DNA of 64,000 nt from QNBT01 sp964563335. Its GTDB lineage: Bacteria; Planctomycetota; Phycisphaerae; Sedimentisphaerales; Anaerohalosphaeraceae. Each line of letters starts with the position of its first letter. The stretch's first letter is position 1. The stretch covers positions 1-64,000 of the forward strand of contig CAZLWL010000003.1 in NCBI GenBank assembly GCA_964563335.1, read 5' to 3'. The notes below the pieces were generated by a model that searched no databases, was not told where the DNA came from, and was given only the letters and a program-made list of their open reading frames with translations. This document shows, in pieces, positions 43,678-52,752 of this stretch. A program made the position numbers and the translations under genes.

Positions 43678-46395
43678 CTAACGACCTTTCAGTTTACTTT
43701 CGAGAGTCTTCGTCGCGATTTCCAGCGCTTCGTTTAGTTTTGTGGCATTTTTTCCGCCGGCCTGGGCTAAATGTGGTCTTCCGCCACCGGCACCGCCAAT
43801 GACCGGAGCGATTATTTTGACAATGTCACCGGAGCTTAGGCCTTTCTTTACGAGGTCATCGGTCATGGCGGCCAATAGTGTTACCTTACCATCACTTTCG
43901 ACGAAACCCAGGACAATGGCAGCGGATTTTGCCTTTTTCTTTAAGCTGTCGATGGCGCTACGCACCTGCTCGATGGGGGCGGGCGAGACCTGACCGACTA
44001 TCAAGGCAGTGCCGCCGATTTTTTCGGCATCGTCGAGAAGGTCGTTGGCCTGGGCTATTATATCTGGCTGACCCTTTTTGGCGGCGGACTTTAACTGCCG
44101 GGCTAATTCCTTGTTGTCGTCAATTAGCTTTTGGACTCGGCTGGGGAGCTGCTCGGCGGGGACCTTCAACATCTCGATAAGGTCATCGATGATTTCACTT
44201 CGCTGCGTGAGATAATCGTTAAGTGCCCGGCCTGTCAGTGCGGTTATCCTGCGGACACCGGCGGAAATGCTTTCTTCTTTTGTCACTTTGAAGCTGGCAA
44301 TTTCGCCGGTATTAGCGACATGCGTTCCACCGCAAAACTCGCGACTGAAAGCGTCTTTAACGGTGCTCTCATCTTCGGCGCCGACCGCAACAACGCGGAC
44401 CTTTTCGCCGTATTTTTCACCGAACAGGGCCATTGCGCCTAATTTTTTGGCCTCGGCAATGGGCATGACCGTACAGGCCACGGGGATGTTTTCGGCAATT
44501 TTTTCATGAACAAGATGCTCGACCTGCTTCAGTTGGCGACTTGTCGGGGCCTTCGGATAGGTGAAGTCAAACCTCAGATAATCGGGGCAGACCAGGCTGC
44601 CCTGCTGAGTTACCGATTCGCCAAGGACCTGCTGCAAAGCCCACTGCAAAAGATGTGTTGCTGTATGATTCTTTTTGCTGGAGATTCTGTCTTTGTCCAC
44701 CGTGGCGGTAACTTCGTCCCCGACCGAGATGGCACCTTGGGCGAGTTTGCCCTGATGGAGGACGCAATCGCCGATTTTCTCAGTTGTTTCGACAACAAAT
44801 TGACCCTGCGTCGATTTGACGATACCGCAGTCGCCTACCTGACCGCCGGCTTCTGCATAAAAGCATGTTGTCTCAAGAACAAGACCGATAGTTTCGTCCT
44901 GATTGGCCGGGGTCCCGTCCGTATGAAAACCTGCTGAATCTATCCAGCCCGCAACTTTCGTGATACAGCTATCGGCTCGGTATTTTGCCGAGTCATCGGT
45001 TGCAGGGAGCTGGGCGTCGGTCAGGTCTATTGCTACAGAAGAGGACCTTTGGGCCGCACGGGCGCGGGCGCGCTGGCCTTCCATCAGTTCATTGAACAGG
45101 TCTGTATCGACTTTCAGCCCTCGTTCTCTTGCCATAAGCTCTGTCAGGTCCAGCGGGAAACCGTAGGTGTCGTAAAGCTGAAAGGCATCTTCGCCGCTGA
45201 TGGTACCGCCCTTTGCCCTTTTTGCTGCCGAGGCGAAAATCTCCAGGCCCCTGTCAAGTGTTCTGCCGAAGCTCGCCTCCTCGGCCTCGATAACGGTCGT
45301 GACGAACTGGGCCCTTTCGGTTATTTCAGGAAACGCCTCGCCCATGGTATCGGCCAGGACGCTTACGAGCTTGTGTATGAACGGTTCGTGCATGTCAAGG
45401 ACCCGACCGAACCTTGCCGCCCGGCGAAGTATCCGGCGGATGACATAGCCTCTGCCTTCGTTGGACGGTGTCACCCCGTCGGTAATCGCAAACGCAACGG
45501 AGCGAATATGGTCGGCGATGACGCGGAAGGCATTGTCGGTTTCGCTTTCCAACCGCGATGTATATTTGTGCCCGGTTTCATCGGCGATGGCTTTAATGAT
45601 AGGGCTGAACAGGTCCGTGTCGTAGTTGCTGGATTTATTTTGCAGAACAGCGGTTATTCTTTCAAGGCCGGCGCCGGTATCCACGTAGTTGGCCGAGAGC
45701 CGGTCAAGCTCAACATCGGATTTGCGGTTAAACTGTATGAAAACAAGATTCCACAACTCAATGAATCTTGCGCATCCGCCGTTGACCCTGCACTTGTGGC
45801 CGCGGGCATTCTTCATGTTGCACATTTGGGGCCCGAGGTCGATATGTATCTCGCTGCACGGCCCGCACGGGCCGGTGTCGCCCATTTCCCAGAAGTTGTC
45901 CTTTTTCCCGAAGGCAAGAACCCTCCCGGCTGGTATGGTCGTTACCTTCGGCCAGAGTGATTTGGCCTCTTCGTCCGGCGGCAGGTCCTCTTTTTTATCA
46001 CCGGCGAAGACGGTTGCCCACAGGCTGTCAGGATTCATGCCATAGACATCGGTCAGGAGCTGCCAAGCCCATTCAATGGCCTCGGCCTTGAAGTAATCGC
46101 CGAATGACCAGTTGCCCAACATTTCAAAGAAGGTGTGATGATAAGTGTCGAAGCCCACTTCTTCGAGGTCGTTGTGCTTGCCGCTGACCCTTATGCATTT
46201 CTGGCTGTTGGCCACGCGTGCAAAAGGAGATTGCCTCAAGCCGAGGAAAATATCCTTGAACTGGTTCATCCCGGCATTTGTAAACAGCAGTGTCTCGTCA
46301 CCGACAGGCACAACCGGAGTGCTCGGGACGAACTGGTGGTCCCTGTCTTTGAAAAAGTCAATAAACGAGCTTCTGACTTGTTTTGCTGTAAGCAC
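43678..46395 (-). CDS. alaS: Alanyl-tRNA synthetase
   Basis: 905 residues, usual length. Charges tRNA-Ala. Catalytic domain at the N-terminus ('LLFTNAGMNQFKDIFLG', 'NDLEEVGFDTYHHTFFEMLG'), tRNA-recognition domain, then the editing domain with zinc motifs HTATH and CGGTH, and the C-terminal C-Ala domain with its glycine-rich end (IGGAGGGRPHLAQAGG). Starts with ATG at 46395. Lies 158 bp downstream of recA, with a nested palindromic element in between. Last gene of the gltX-recA group. Confidence 0.97.
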   Translation of the reverse strand: MLTAKQVRSSFIDFFKDRDHQFVPSTPVVPVGDETLLFTNAGMNQFKDIFLGLRQSPFARVANSQKCIRVSGKHNDLEEVGFDTYHHTFFEMLGNWSFGDYFKAEAIEWAWQLLTDVYGMNPDSLWATVFAGDKKEDLPPDEEAKSLWPKVTTIPAGRVLAFGKKDNFWEMGDTGPCGPCSEIHIDLGPQMCNMKNARGHKCRVNGGCARFIELWNLVFIQFNRKSDVELDRLSANYVDTGAGLERITAVLQNKSSNYDTDLFSPIIKAIADETGHKYTSRLESETDNAFRVIADHIRSVAFAITDGVTPSNEGRGYVIRRILRRAARFGRVLDMHEPFIHKLVSVLADTMGEAFPEITERAQFVTTVIEAEEASFGRTLDRGLEIFASAAKRAKGGTISGEDAFQLYDTYGFPLDLTELMARERGLKVDTDLFNELMEGQRARARAAQRSSSVAIDLTDAQLPATDDSAKYRADSCITKVAGWIDSAGFHTDGTPANQDETIGLVLETTCFYAEAGGQVGDCGIVKSTQGQFVVETTEKIGDCVLHQGKLAQGAISVGDEVTATVDKDRISSKKNHTATHLLQWALQQVLGESVTQQGSLVCPDYLRFDFTYPKAPTSRQLKQVEHLVHEKIAENIPVACTVMPIAEAKKLGAMALFGEKYGEKVRVVAVGAEDESTVKDAFSREFCGGTHVANTGEIASFKVTKEESISAGVRRITALTGRALNDYLTQRSEIIDDLIEMLKVPAEQLPSRVQKLIDDNKELARQLKSAAKKGQPDIIAQANDLLDDAEKIGGTALIVGQVSPAPIEQVRSAIDSLKKKAKSAAIVLGFVESDGKVTLLAAMTDDLVKKGLSSGDIVKIIAPVIGGAGGGRPHLAQAGGKNATKLNEALEIATKTLESKLKGR

Positions 46396-46415
46396 CTGGC
46401 CTTACCTGAAAATAT

Positions 46416-46556
46416 TAGTTACTCAAGCTGACCGTTTTTTGTTGTCATGCTGAGTCCCGGCGCGCCGGGATTCAGAATGACAAGCTAATTTATGTTCTTG
46501 TCAATAAAACACTTACAGTCAATATTCAATCCATAATCGGTCAGTTTGAGTAGTTA
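46416..46556. repeat. Nested inverted-repeat element between recA and alaS
   Basis: Outer arms TAGTTACTCAAGCTGACCG (46416-46434) and CGGTCAGTTTGAGTAGTTA (46538-46556) are imperfect complements. Inside, 46444-46481 is a 38-bp mini copy of the dispersed element (GTCATGCTGA, CCCGGCGCGCCGGG, TCAGAATGAC). The right arm covers the recA stop codon. A single arm, CTCAAACTGACCGATT, recurs at 51051-51066. Confidence 0.7.
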
Positions 46557-47594
46557 GTTACTCGTGGATATCATGCCTTTTGCAACGAGGATTTTATCTT
46601 TAATCTCAGCGGCGAGTTCCGGATTCTCACAGAGAAATCTCTTTGAGTTTTCTCTTCCCTGGCCTAATCGCAATTGGCCGTAGTTGAGCCAGGCGCCGCT
46701 TTTTTGGACTATTTCGCACTCGATACCGAGATCGATAAGGTCGCCTTCATAGCTGATCCCGCTGTCGAACATGATATCGAATTCAGAGGTTTTGAAAGGC
46801 GGGGCGACCTTGTTCTTTACAACGCGTGCCCTGACGCGGTTACCCACGGCATGACCGGCTGAATCCTTGATAGTTGATATGCGTCTTACGTCGATTCTTA
46901 CGGAGCTGTAGAACTTCAAGGCGTTGCCGCCGGGGGTTGTCTCGGGATTGCCGAACATCACGCCGATTTTCATCCGTATCTGGTTTATGAATATCAGGCA
47001 GGTCCTGCTTTTGCTTATCACGCTTGTCAGCTTCCTCATCGCCTGGCTCATCATCCGGGCCTGCAGGCCGATGTGGGTTGCGCCCATTTCGCCTTGTACC
47101 TCGACAGCCGGTACGAGCGCGGCAACCGAGTCAATGACGATGATGTCAACTGCGTTCGATTTTATGAGCATTTCGGTAATGTCAAGGGCCTGTTCGCCGG
47201 TGTCTGGCTGACTGACGAGCATACTGTTAATATCGACCCCGAGTTTTTTCGTCCAGGTGGTGTCGAGCGCATGCTCGGCATCGATGAAAGCGGCAACGCC
47301 GCCGACCTTTTGTGCATTGGCGATAACGTGAAGCGCAAGGGTTGTCTTGCCGGAGGCCTCCGGCCCGTAGAGTTCGGTAACTCTGCCCTTCGGGACGCCG
47401 CTGCCGCCCAGAGCCAAATCAAGGGAAATCGCACCTGTGCTGATACCCTCGACCTCGGCGAACTGGGCCTGGCCCATCTGCATGATTGAGCCGGCACCGT
47501 ATTGTTTTTCAATCTGGGCTATCGCCCTTTCAAGAGCGCCGGCTTTGGAAGTCGCTTTTTGAGCTGCAGGAGCAGCCTTTTTCGTCTTACCCAT
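46554..47594 (-). CDS. recA: Recombinase RecA
   Basis: 346 residues, with AGAGGAGAAG before the ATG. Catalyses ATP-dependent strand exchange and activates LexA cleavage. Walker A GPEASGKTT at 77-85, Walker B 'VDIIVIDSVAAL', the ATP-cap region, loop L1 'GEMGATHIGLQARMMSQ' and L2 'FGNPETTPGGNALKFYSS' are all intact. The N-terminus has a 17-residue Ala/Lys-rich extension before 'ALERAIAQIEKQYG'. The gene is 22 bp after thpR in an operon with gltX and pfkB, so an SOS-specific promoter would have to lie inside thpR; no SOS box was recognised. Confidence 0.98.
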   Translation of the reverse strand: MGKTKKAAPAAQKATSKAGALERAIAQIEKQYGAGSIMQMGQAQFAEVEGISTGAISLDLALGGSGVPKGRVTELYGPEASGKTTLALHVIANAQKVGGVAAFIDAEHALDTTWTKKLGVDINSMLVSQPDTGEQALDITEMLIKSNAVDIIVIDSVAALVPAVEVQGEMGATHIGLQARMMSQAMRKLTSVISKSRTCLIFINQIRMKIGVMFGNPETTPGGNALKFYSSVRIDVRRISTIKDSAGHAVGNRVRARVVKNKVAPPFKTSEFDIMFDSGISYEGDLIDLGIECEIVQKSGAWLNYGQLRLGQGRENSKRFLCENPELAAEIKDKILVAKGMISTSN

Positions 47595-47616
47595 GTTCTT
47601 CTCCTCTGATTGGGTC

Positions 47617-48189
47617 TCAATTATTTAGTTTTTTCAATGAGTTCGTGCTTATCACCGTATAAATTGGTCCGCTGCTTGTCAATTCGCTTTTATAGACGTA
47701 AATTGAATCGACCCCTAATGAGCCGAGATTCAAATCGCTGTAATCTTCTATTAGCCCTTGTAGTGTTCTGCCGGCTTGTGGCTTCTTTATCCTGCACAAC
47801 GTAAGATGACCGGCAAATTGCTTCTTGTCGCCCGGCCAACCGACTTGGGCAAGCTGCTCATCCAAGTCCTTTTGCAGGTTCAACAGGGCATCGCTTCTGT
47901 CGATTCCGACCCACAGCACTCGGGCGGCAGGGCCGAACGAGCCAACTTTGCCAACACTAATGGAAAAGCCTTTATGATTAGCAGCGACGCTGGCGGCGAT
48001 TTTGCAAACCCTGGCGACCTCGGCGTCCCTCACTTCGCCCAAGAATTTCAGCGTCAGGTGGATAAGGGCCGGGTCCACCCACTTGACATCAGGCCTTGTC
48101 AGGCCGGTCTTTTGTTGCAGCTCGCGCTGTAAGCGGTCTATCTGGTTTCTGATACCCTCGTCAATATCTATAGCAATAAAGCATCGCAT
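47617..48189 (-). CDS. thpR: RNA 2',3'-cyclic phosphodiesterase
   Basis: 190 residues. 2H phosphoesterase with both catalytic His-x-Thr motifs, HLTLKF (His44) and HLTLCR (His128), and the family start MRCFIAIDIDEGIR. It opens 2',3'-cyclic phosphates in RNA; the older name is LigT, 2'-5' RNA ligase. In several lineages it neighbours recA (often with cinA), and here it precedes recA by 22 bp. Cytoplasmic. Confidence 0.92.
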   Translation of the reverse strand: MRCFIAIDIDEGIRNQIDRLQRELQQKTGLTRPDVKWVDPALIHLTLKFLGEVRDAEVARVCKIAASVAANHKGFSISVGKVGSFGPAARVLWVGIDRSDALLNLQKDLDEQLAQVGWPGDKKQFAGHLTLCRIKKPQAGRTLQGLIEDYSDLNLGSLGVDSIYVYKSELTSSGPIYTVISTNSLKKLNN

Positions 48190-48223
48190 TATTATATTGG
48201 CGTATTACGACTCCTCTTCTACG

Positions 48224-48250
48224 AACTACCAACTACCAACTACCAACTCC
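48224..48250. repeat. Heptanucleotide tandem repeat
   Basis: Three perfect AACTACC units (48224-48244) and a partial fourth (AACTCC), reaching to the stop codon of the pfkB-type gene. Confidence 0.75.
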
Positions 48251-49156
48251 TCAAAACTGCGTCATTTTTCGCAGAGCATCAAATCTTTCTTCCACGTCGG
48301 CCTTGTCAACCGCCTTTATCCCGTGAATGGAGAAATCGCTGATGGTAAATGACGCTGCTACCGTGCCATAGACAATCGCGTTTCGCAAGGAAATAACATC
48401 GACTTTACCAGCCCGGGCAAGATAACCCATCAGTGCCCCCGCGAAGGAATCGCCTGCACCCGTGGGGTCAATTACGACAGCCGTCGGAAAAGCAGGCAGA
48501 ATGAAGCAATCACCGTCGCTGTTGACCATCATCGAACCGTATTCACCCTTCTTGATAATAACAACTCTCGGACCCATCTTCAGAATACTCTGCGAAGCGG
48601 TCGTGAGGTTGCGCTGACCCGTGAGCAGTTTCGCTTCTCCCTCGTTTAGGACTAACATATCGACCCGGTCCAACAACTCCTTCAGGTCATCGCCGGTCGT
48701 TACAATCCAGTGATTCATGGTATCAGCGGCCACAAAAGTCGGATTTGTAACCTGTTCGAGAAGCTCCATTTGCAGGGCTGGCGCCGTATTTGCCAGAAAG
48801 ACGTATTCGCTGTCACTGTATGCTTCGGGAACGGACGGCGGTGCCTCAGACAAGACGTTCAACTCAACGCCGTCGGTCTTAGCTTCATTCATATCACCTT
48901 CGTACGACCCGGCCCAGCGGAAGGTCTTGCTGCTGGCGCGGACTTCAAGCCCCTGAAGGTCAACACCCCTGCCCTTAAACACGTCGGCCAGGTCGAATGG
49001 GCAGTCCTGGCCAACTACACCAAGGAAACGAACGGGGGAAAAGAAACTGGCCGCCATGCAGAAATGCACTGCCGAGCCACCGATACACTCTTCGCTGAGA
49101 CCAAAAGGTGTCTTCACAGTATCAATACCGATTGAACCAGTAACCAAAAGTGACAT
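48251..49156 (-). CDS. PfkB-family carbohydrate/nucleoside kinase
   Basis: 301 residues. Ribokinase-fold features: 'ECIGGSAVHFCMAASFFSPV' at the start and the second signature 'DPTGAGDSFAGALMGYLARA' with the catalytic base Asp in GAGD. The sugar-binding region 'DMNHWIVTTGDDLKELLDRV' and 'LNEGEAKLLTG' resembles the adenosine/ribokinase branch rather than fructokinase. Substrate cannot be settled by eye. Begins three bases after gltX, so co-expressed with it. The signature in this branch is widespread in Planctomycetota and archaea. Confidence 0.85.
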   Translation of the reverse strand: MSLLVTGSIGIDTVKTPFGLSEECIGGSAVHFCMAASFFSPVRFLGVVGQDCPFDLADVFKGRGVDLQGLEVRASSKTFRWAGSYEGDMNEAKTDGVELNVLSEAPPSVPEAYSDSEYVFLANTAPALQMELLEQVTNPTFVAADTMNHWIVTTGDDLKELLDRVDMLVLNEGEAKLLTGQRNLTTASQSILKMGPRVVIIKKGEYGSMMVNSDGDCFILPAFPTAVVIDPTGAGDSFAGALMGYLARAGKVDVISLRNAIVYGTVAASFTISDFSIHGIKAVDKADVEERFDALRKMTQF

Positions 49157-49159
49157 ATA

Positions 49160-50803
49160 TCAAGACTCCATCGACTGAGCTTCTGTATCAAATTTTGTCA
49201 ACGTATTTTCTATTCTCCTGAGAGTGTTCTCAATTCCAAGGATATCAACCGAGTCAAAAATCGGCGGACCTATCGTCGTTCCACAGATAGCAACACGCAA
49301 AGGCTGGGCGACCTTGCCAAGCCCTACTTGCCTTTCCCGGGCCAGGCCCCGAAGCATGTTCTCGATAATCCGGGGCGTGATCTCATCCAGCTTGGCTAAT
49401 CTATCGCCTATCATATGCAGGATAACCAATCCATCATGTTTGAGCAAGACTTTTTTGACGGCTTTTTCATCGTACTGAACCTCGTCGTTGCCGACAAAAA
49501 TAAACCTGCTCTTCTTCTCGATGTCTGCCAAAGTTCTCGCGCCGGCGTTTATTTTCACAAATCTTTCAAGCAGTGCATCATCCGCGCGAGCCACCGCAGA
49601 GTCGGTGGCCTTGAGATAATCCCTGAAATGGCCCAACAGCTTAGCATCTCCAACCATCCGGACATGTTCGGTGTTGAAGGCTATAAGCTTTTTGCGGTCA
49701 AACAGGCTGTTGGCCTTTGTCAGACGTCCCAAATCGAACGCACCAATCAATTCGTCGAGCAGCATAATCTCACGCCCGTCGCCGGGATTCCAACCCAACA
49801 GCGCAAGGAAATTGACAACTGCCTCGGGCAGATATCCGCTCTTGAAGAAATCAACCACGTTTATCTCCGGCAGATGCACACCGAGATATTCGGCCATCGC
49901 ATCGACGCTGGACATATCAGGTATGGTTTTACCCTTAACAAAAGACTCGACCTCTTCGGGCTCAATACCAGCAATCTCCGCAAACCTGGCAGGGTCAACC
50001 TCGCCCAGGGCCTTAATCGCTTGTTTCAAGGCCTTCGGTCGTTCTCGCTTGGACAGCTTGCCACCGCTTTCGCTCACAGTTACCGACATGTGTGCATATA
50101 TGGGCCTGCGAAAGCCTAAAGCATCCTGCAGCGCCTGATGACCGGGTGTGTTCATCAGGTGCTCCTGGCCGCGGATGACGTGCGTAACTTGCATTAGTTC
50201 GTCATCGACCACGCAGGCAAAATGGTACGTCGGGAATCCATCGCTTTTTAGTATGATAAAATCGCTGATTTCGCCGGCGGCAAAGGTAACGTCGCCACGC
50301 ACCACGTCGTTGACTACAATGTTTTTGACCGCAGGCATCGCAAAACGAACCGTTACGGGCCTGCCCTGCCTGCGGGCCTTTTTGACCGCTTCGGTCCCGG
50401 GAAATCCCTCGGGACGGGAATAAATCAGGTTTTCCTTTGCAGCCTGGGCTTTTTCGCGCATCTGCTGCAGCTCTTCGGGCGTGTCGAAGCAATAGTAGGC
50501 CTTATTCTCATCGATAAGCTGTTTTATGTATTTATCGTAGATGTCCTTTCGCCGGGACTGAAAATACGGCCCATTCGCACCTCCGACCTCGGGCCCTTCA
50601 TCCCATTCGAGGCCCAGCCACCGCAAATCGGCCATGACCTGCCTGGCCGCCGTCGGGGTGTTCCGCTTCTGGTCGGTATCCTCTATGCGAAGCAGGAACT
50701 TGCCGCCCATTTTTCGAACTAACAGCCAATTGAACAGGGCGGTCCGGGCCCCCCCTATATGCAGATAACCAGTTGGCGAAGGTGCAAACCGTGTTACAAC
50801 CAT
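49160..50803 (-). CDS. gltX: Glutamyl-tRNA synthetase with an inserted segment
   Basis: 547 residues from ATG at 50803 with GAGG upstream. Class I signatures: VVTRFAPSPTGYLHIGGART (HIGG in place of HIGH) and SGGKLSKRE (KMSKS-type). Right after KLSKR there is an extra stretch of about 55 residues ('ALGEVDPARFAEIAGIEPEE', 'KGKTIPDMSSVDAMAEYLGV') before the usual 'FKSGYLPEAVVNFLALLGWN'. This explains why it is longer than the common 470. Whether it is discriminating or also charges tRNA-Gln is unclear; since gatCAB is in the same window, mischarging followed by amidation is plausible. First gene of the operon. Confidence 0.93.
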   Translation of the reverse strand: MVVTRFAPSPTGYLHIGGARTALFNWLLVRKMGGKFLLRIEDTDQKRNTPTAARQVMADLRWLGLEWDEGPEVGGANGPYFQSRRKDIYDKYIKQLIDENKAYYCFDTPEELQQMREKAQAAKENLIYSRPEGFPGTEAVKKARRQGRPVTVRFAMPAVKNIVVNDVVRGDVTFAAGEISDFIILKSDGFPTYHFACVVDDELMQVTHVIRGQEHLMNTPGHQALQDALGFRRPIYAHMSVTVSESGGKLSKRERPKALKQAIKALGEVDPARFAEIAGIEPEEVESFVKGKTIPDMSSVDAMAEYLGVHLPEINVVDFFKSGYLPEAVVNFLALLGWNPGDGREIMLLDELIGAFDLGRLTKANSLFDRKKLIAFNTEHVRMVGDAKLLGHFRDYLKATDSAVARADDALLERFVKINAGARTLADIEKKSRFIFVGNDEVQYDEKAVKKVLLKHDGLVILHMIGDRLAKLDEITPRIIENMLRGLARERQVGLGKVAQPLRVAICGTTIGPPIFDSVDILGIENTLRRIENTLTKFDTEAQSMES

Positions 50804-50898
50804 CTTCAAGCCTCAAAACCAGAACCAGAGAATTGTGGCCGGCGTAAGAGAGTAAATCCTCAAGACTTCTCCGGCCAGCTTACATCTTTTACTCCACC

Positions 50899-50927
50899 TT
50901 ATTATGCTCTGACGACAGAGATGTCAA
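50899..50927 (-). promoter_or_regulatory. Probable promoter of the gltX-recA operon
   Basis: Perfect TTGACA (50922-50927) on the minus strand with TAATAA (50899-50904) after 17 bases, or CATAAT (50901-50906) after 15. About 100 bases upstream of gltX. Confidence 0.5.
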
Positions 50928-51357
50928 GGATGATATGAAGCCGTTGAACATTTGTGCATCCGGGACCCTTGGGCTGACAAGCGCTTGCCATTGATTTGGC
51001 CGGTCAGGAATTTCTGGAAAAATCTCGCGTTTTTGCTATAATTAACACATCTCAAACTGACCGATTTTAGGCCGCGAGGAGTTTTTCCAGGCGGCGAATA
51101 ACAGGTTTTTCATGACTATATTTGATAACATCTTGAACATTCTCCCGCCAGACTGTCCGACACATTCTATCTTTGAGTTGGCTAATCGGCTCAAGTCGCA
51201 ACACTTTCTTGGATTTGTTATGGCCTTGTGCACGATAGGCTTTTTCGGCGTCTGCGGCTCTTCCGGCTGGCCATAACCTATACAATTCACGGATTCCATT
51301 TTAGAACGATCTTTGAAAACTATTAGAATGTGCAACAATCAACAAAACCTGCGGTGA

Positions 51358-51837
51358 GTGAATGGCAGAATCTATCCTGAATTTCGCAAGCGGCACCTCA
51401 AGGCCCTGGCCGGATTATTTGTGGAAGCATTGCAATTATGCCGGAAGGTCGGTCTGGTCAAGTTGGGACATGTTTCATTAGATGGCACCAAGGTCAAAGC
51501 CAATGCCTCCAAACATAAAGCTATGAGTTATGGTCGAATGGAAAAGAAAGCTGAAGAACTCGAAGCCGAGGTTAAGCGTTTGTTGGCCCAGGCACAGAGC
51601 GTCGATGACGCTGAAGATGTCAAATATGGCAAAGGCAAGCGTGGTGATGAAGTGCCCGAGGAATTGCGTTTTAAGCAGGAAAGGCTCAAAAAGATTAAGG
51701 AAGCGATGAAATCACTTGAGGCCGAGGCAAAGGCCAAAGCTGACGCCAAGCGCGAAGAAATCCGGCAGAAAGAACAGGCCCTTCTAAGGGAAGGTAAAAA
51801 GCGCAAAGGTAAAAAGTCCAAAGAACCCAGCGACAAA
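51358..51837 (+). pseudogene. IS1182-type transposase remnant
   Basis: An internal transposase fragment, truncated at both ends. 'YPEFRKRHLKALAGLFVEAL' and 'KLGHVSLDGTKVKANASKHK' are the DUF772-to-catalytic region of IS1182-family transposases, including the first catalytic Asp in LDGTK. The Lys/Glu-rich coiled segment that follows ('KAMSYGRMEKKAEELEAEVK') is also typical. The N-terminal part and the downstream catalytic residues are missing. The open frame runs on into the antisense of the MOSC gene and ends at 52128, but that part is not transposase. No inverted repeats were found. It abuts the MOSC stop codon exactly. Confidence 0.85.
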
Positions 51838-52287
51838 TCAGAGCCGGTCAACCACCTCTATAACATCACCGACGGCGAGTCGGCCGGCCCTGGTTACCTT
51901 CGCAAAAACACCTTCTCGCGGCATTATGCAATCGCCCACCTGTTCAAAAATCTCGCATCGACTATGGCACTTCTTTCCAAACTGCGTGATTTCAAGCTCA
52001 GCACTTTGGCCGAGCTTAAGTTTAGTGCCGACTTCAAGAGCCAAAAGTTCTATCCCTTCGGTCGTGATGTTCTCGGCGAAACTGCCCGGACCAACCTTGG
52101 CGCCTTGCTTAATCATCTTATTGATTGATTCCGCCCCAAGCAAACTCACTTGCCTGTGCCAGTTGCCCGCGTGAGCGTCTCCAATGATGCCAAAGTCGGT
52201 GCGCAACTCGGCTTCGGCGACATTGACCTTCTGCGTGCCCTTTTCTTTTGAGACCGATATAGCCTTAATCCTGCCTCGTCCACTCAC
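51838..52287 (-). CDS. MOSC-domain protein of the molybdenum cofactor operon
   Basis: 149 residues from GTG at 52287, which has GAGG eight bases upstream; the frame continues into moaC but that start overlaps it by 41 bases. The MOSC beta-barrel core is clear: 'GIIGDAHAGNWHRQVSLLGA', 'GPGSFAENITTEGIELLALE', and the conserved cysteine in 'TQFGKKCHSRCEIF'. MOSC domains bind molybdenum cofactor or carry sulfur in its maturation, and stand-alone ones often follow moaC, as here. The insertion remnant begins right after its stop codon. Confidence 0.88.
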   Translation of the reverse strand: MSGRGRIKAISVSKEKGTQKVNVAEAELRTDFGIIGDAHAGNWHRQVSLLGAESINKMIKQGAKVGPGSFAENITTEGIELLALEVGTKLKLGQSAELEITQFGKKCHSRCEIFEQVGDCIMPREGVFAKVTRAGRLAVGDVIEVVDRL

Positions 52288-52297
52288 GTGTTCCACC

Positions 52298-52747
52298 TCA
52301 TCTCTTGTAGTCGCCACTTTTCCCGCCCGTCTTTTCAATCAGTTTTATCTCGCCTATCGTCATCGCCTTACCCGTGTATTTGAGCATGTCATAAATAGTA
52401 AGACAGGCAGCAGTTACGCCGCAAAGTGCCTCCATCTCCACACCAGTTTTACCTGACGACTTAACGGTCACGCATACAGTAACGGATTTATTGTCCTCAT
52501 TAACTGTAAAGTCAACATTGACCCCTTCAATCGTAATCGGATGACACATCGGAATTATCGCCGACGTCGATTTTGCCCCCTGTATTGCCGCCACCTTCGC
52601 TGTTGCAAATACATCGCCCTTGATGCATGTGCCCCGCTTGACGACCTCGAACGACTCATCGCCCAGCAAAATGCATCCATCCGCCTTTGCAGTCCTGACC
52701 GTAATATCTTTGCCGCTCACATCCACCATGCCACCGTCATTCGCCAT
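52298..52747 (-). CDS. moaC: Cyclic pyranopterin monophosphate synthase MoaC
   Basis: 149 residues from ATG at 52747 (GAGG upstream; the frame's earlier start lies inside moaA). With MoaA it converts GTP to cyclic pyranopterin monophosphate. Signature sequences 'MVDVSGKDITVRTAKADG', 'TSAIIPMCHPITIEGVNVDF', 'GVEMEALCGVTAACLTIYDM' and 'IGEIKLIEKTGGKSGDY' are complete, including the active-site Lys and His-Pro. Starts five bases after the moaA stop. Confidence 0.96.
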   Translation of the reverse strand: MANDGGMVDVSGKDITVRTAKADGCILLGDESFEVVKRGTCIKGDVFATAKVAAIQGAKSTSAIIPMCHPITIEGVNVDFTVNEDNKSVTVCVTVKSSGKTGVEMEALCGVTAACLTIYDMLKYTGKAMTIGEIKLIEKTGGKSGDYKR

Positions 52748-52752
52748 AGTCC

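Noticed and set aside
51042..51338. Open frames on the minus strand upstream of gltX and next to the insertion remnant
   Set aside because: Two overlapping frames of similar weight, no homology recognised, no ribosome-binding site; the first 20 bases are a repeat arm (51051-51070).
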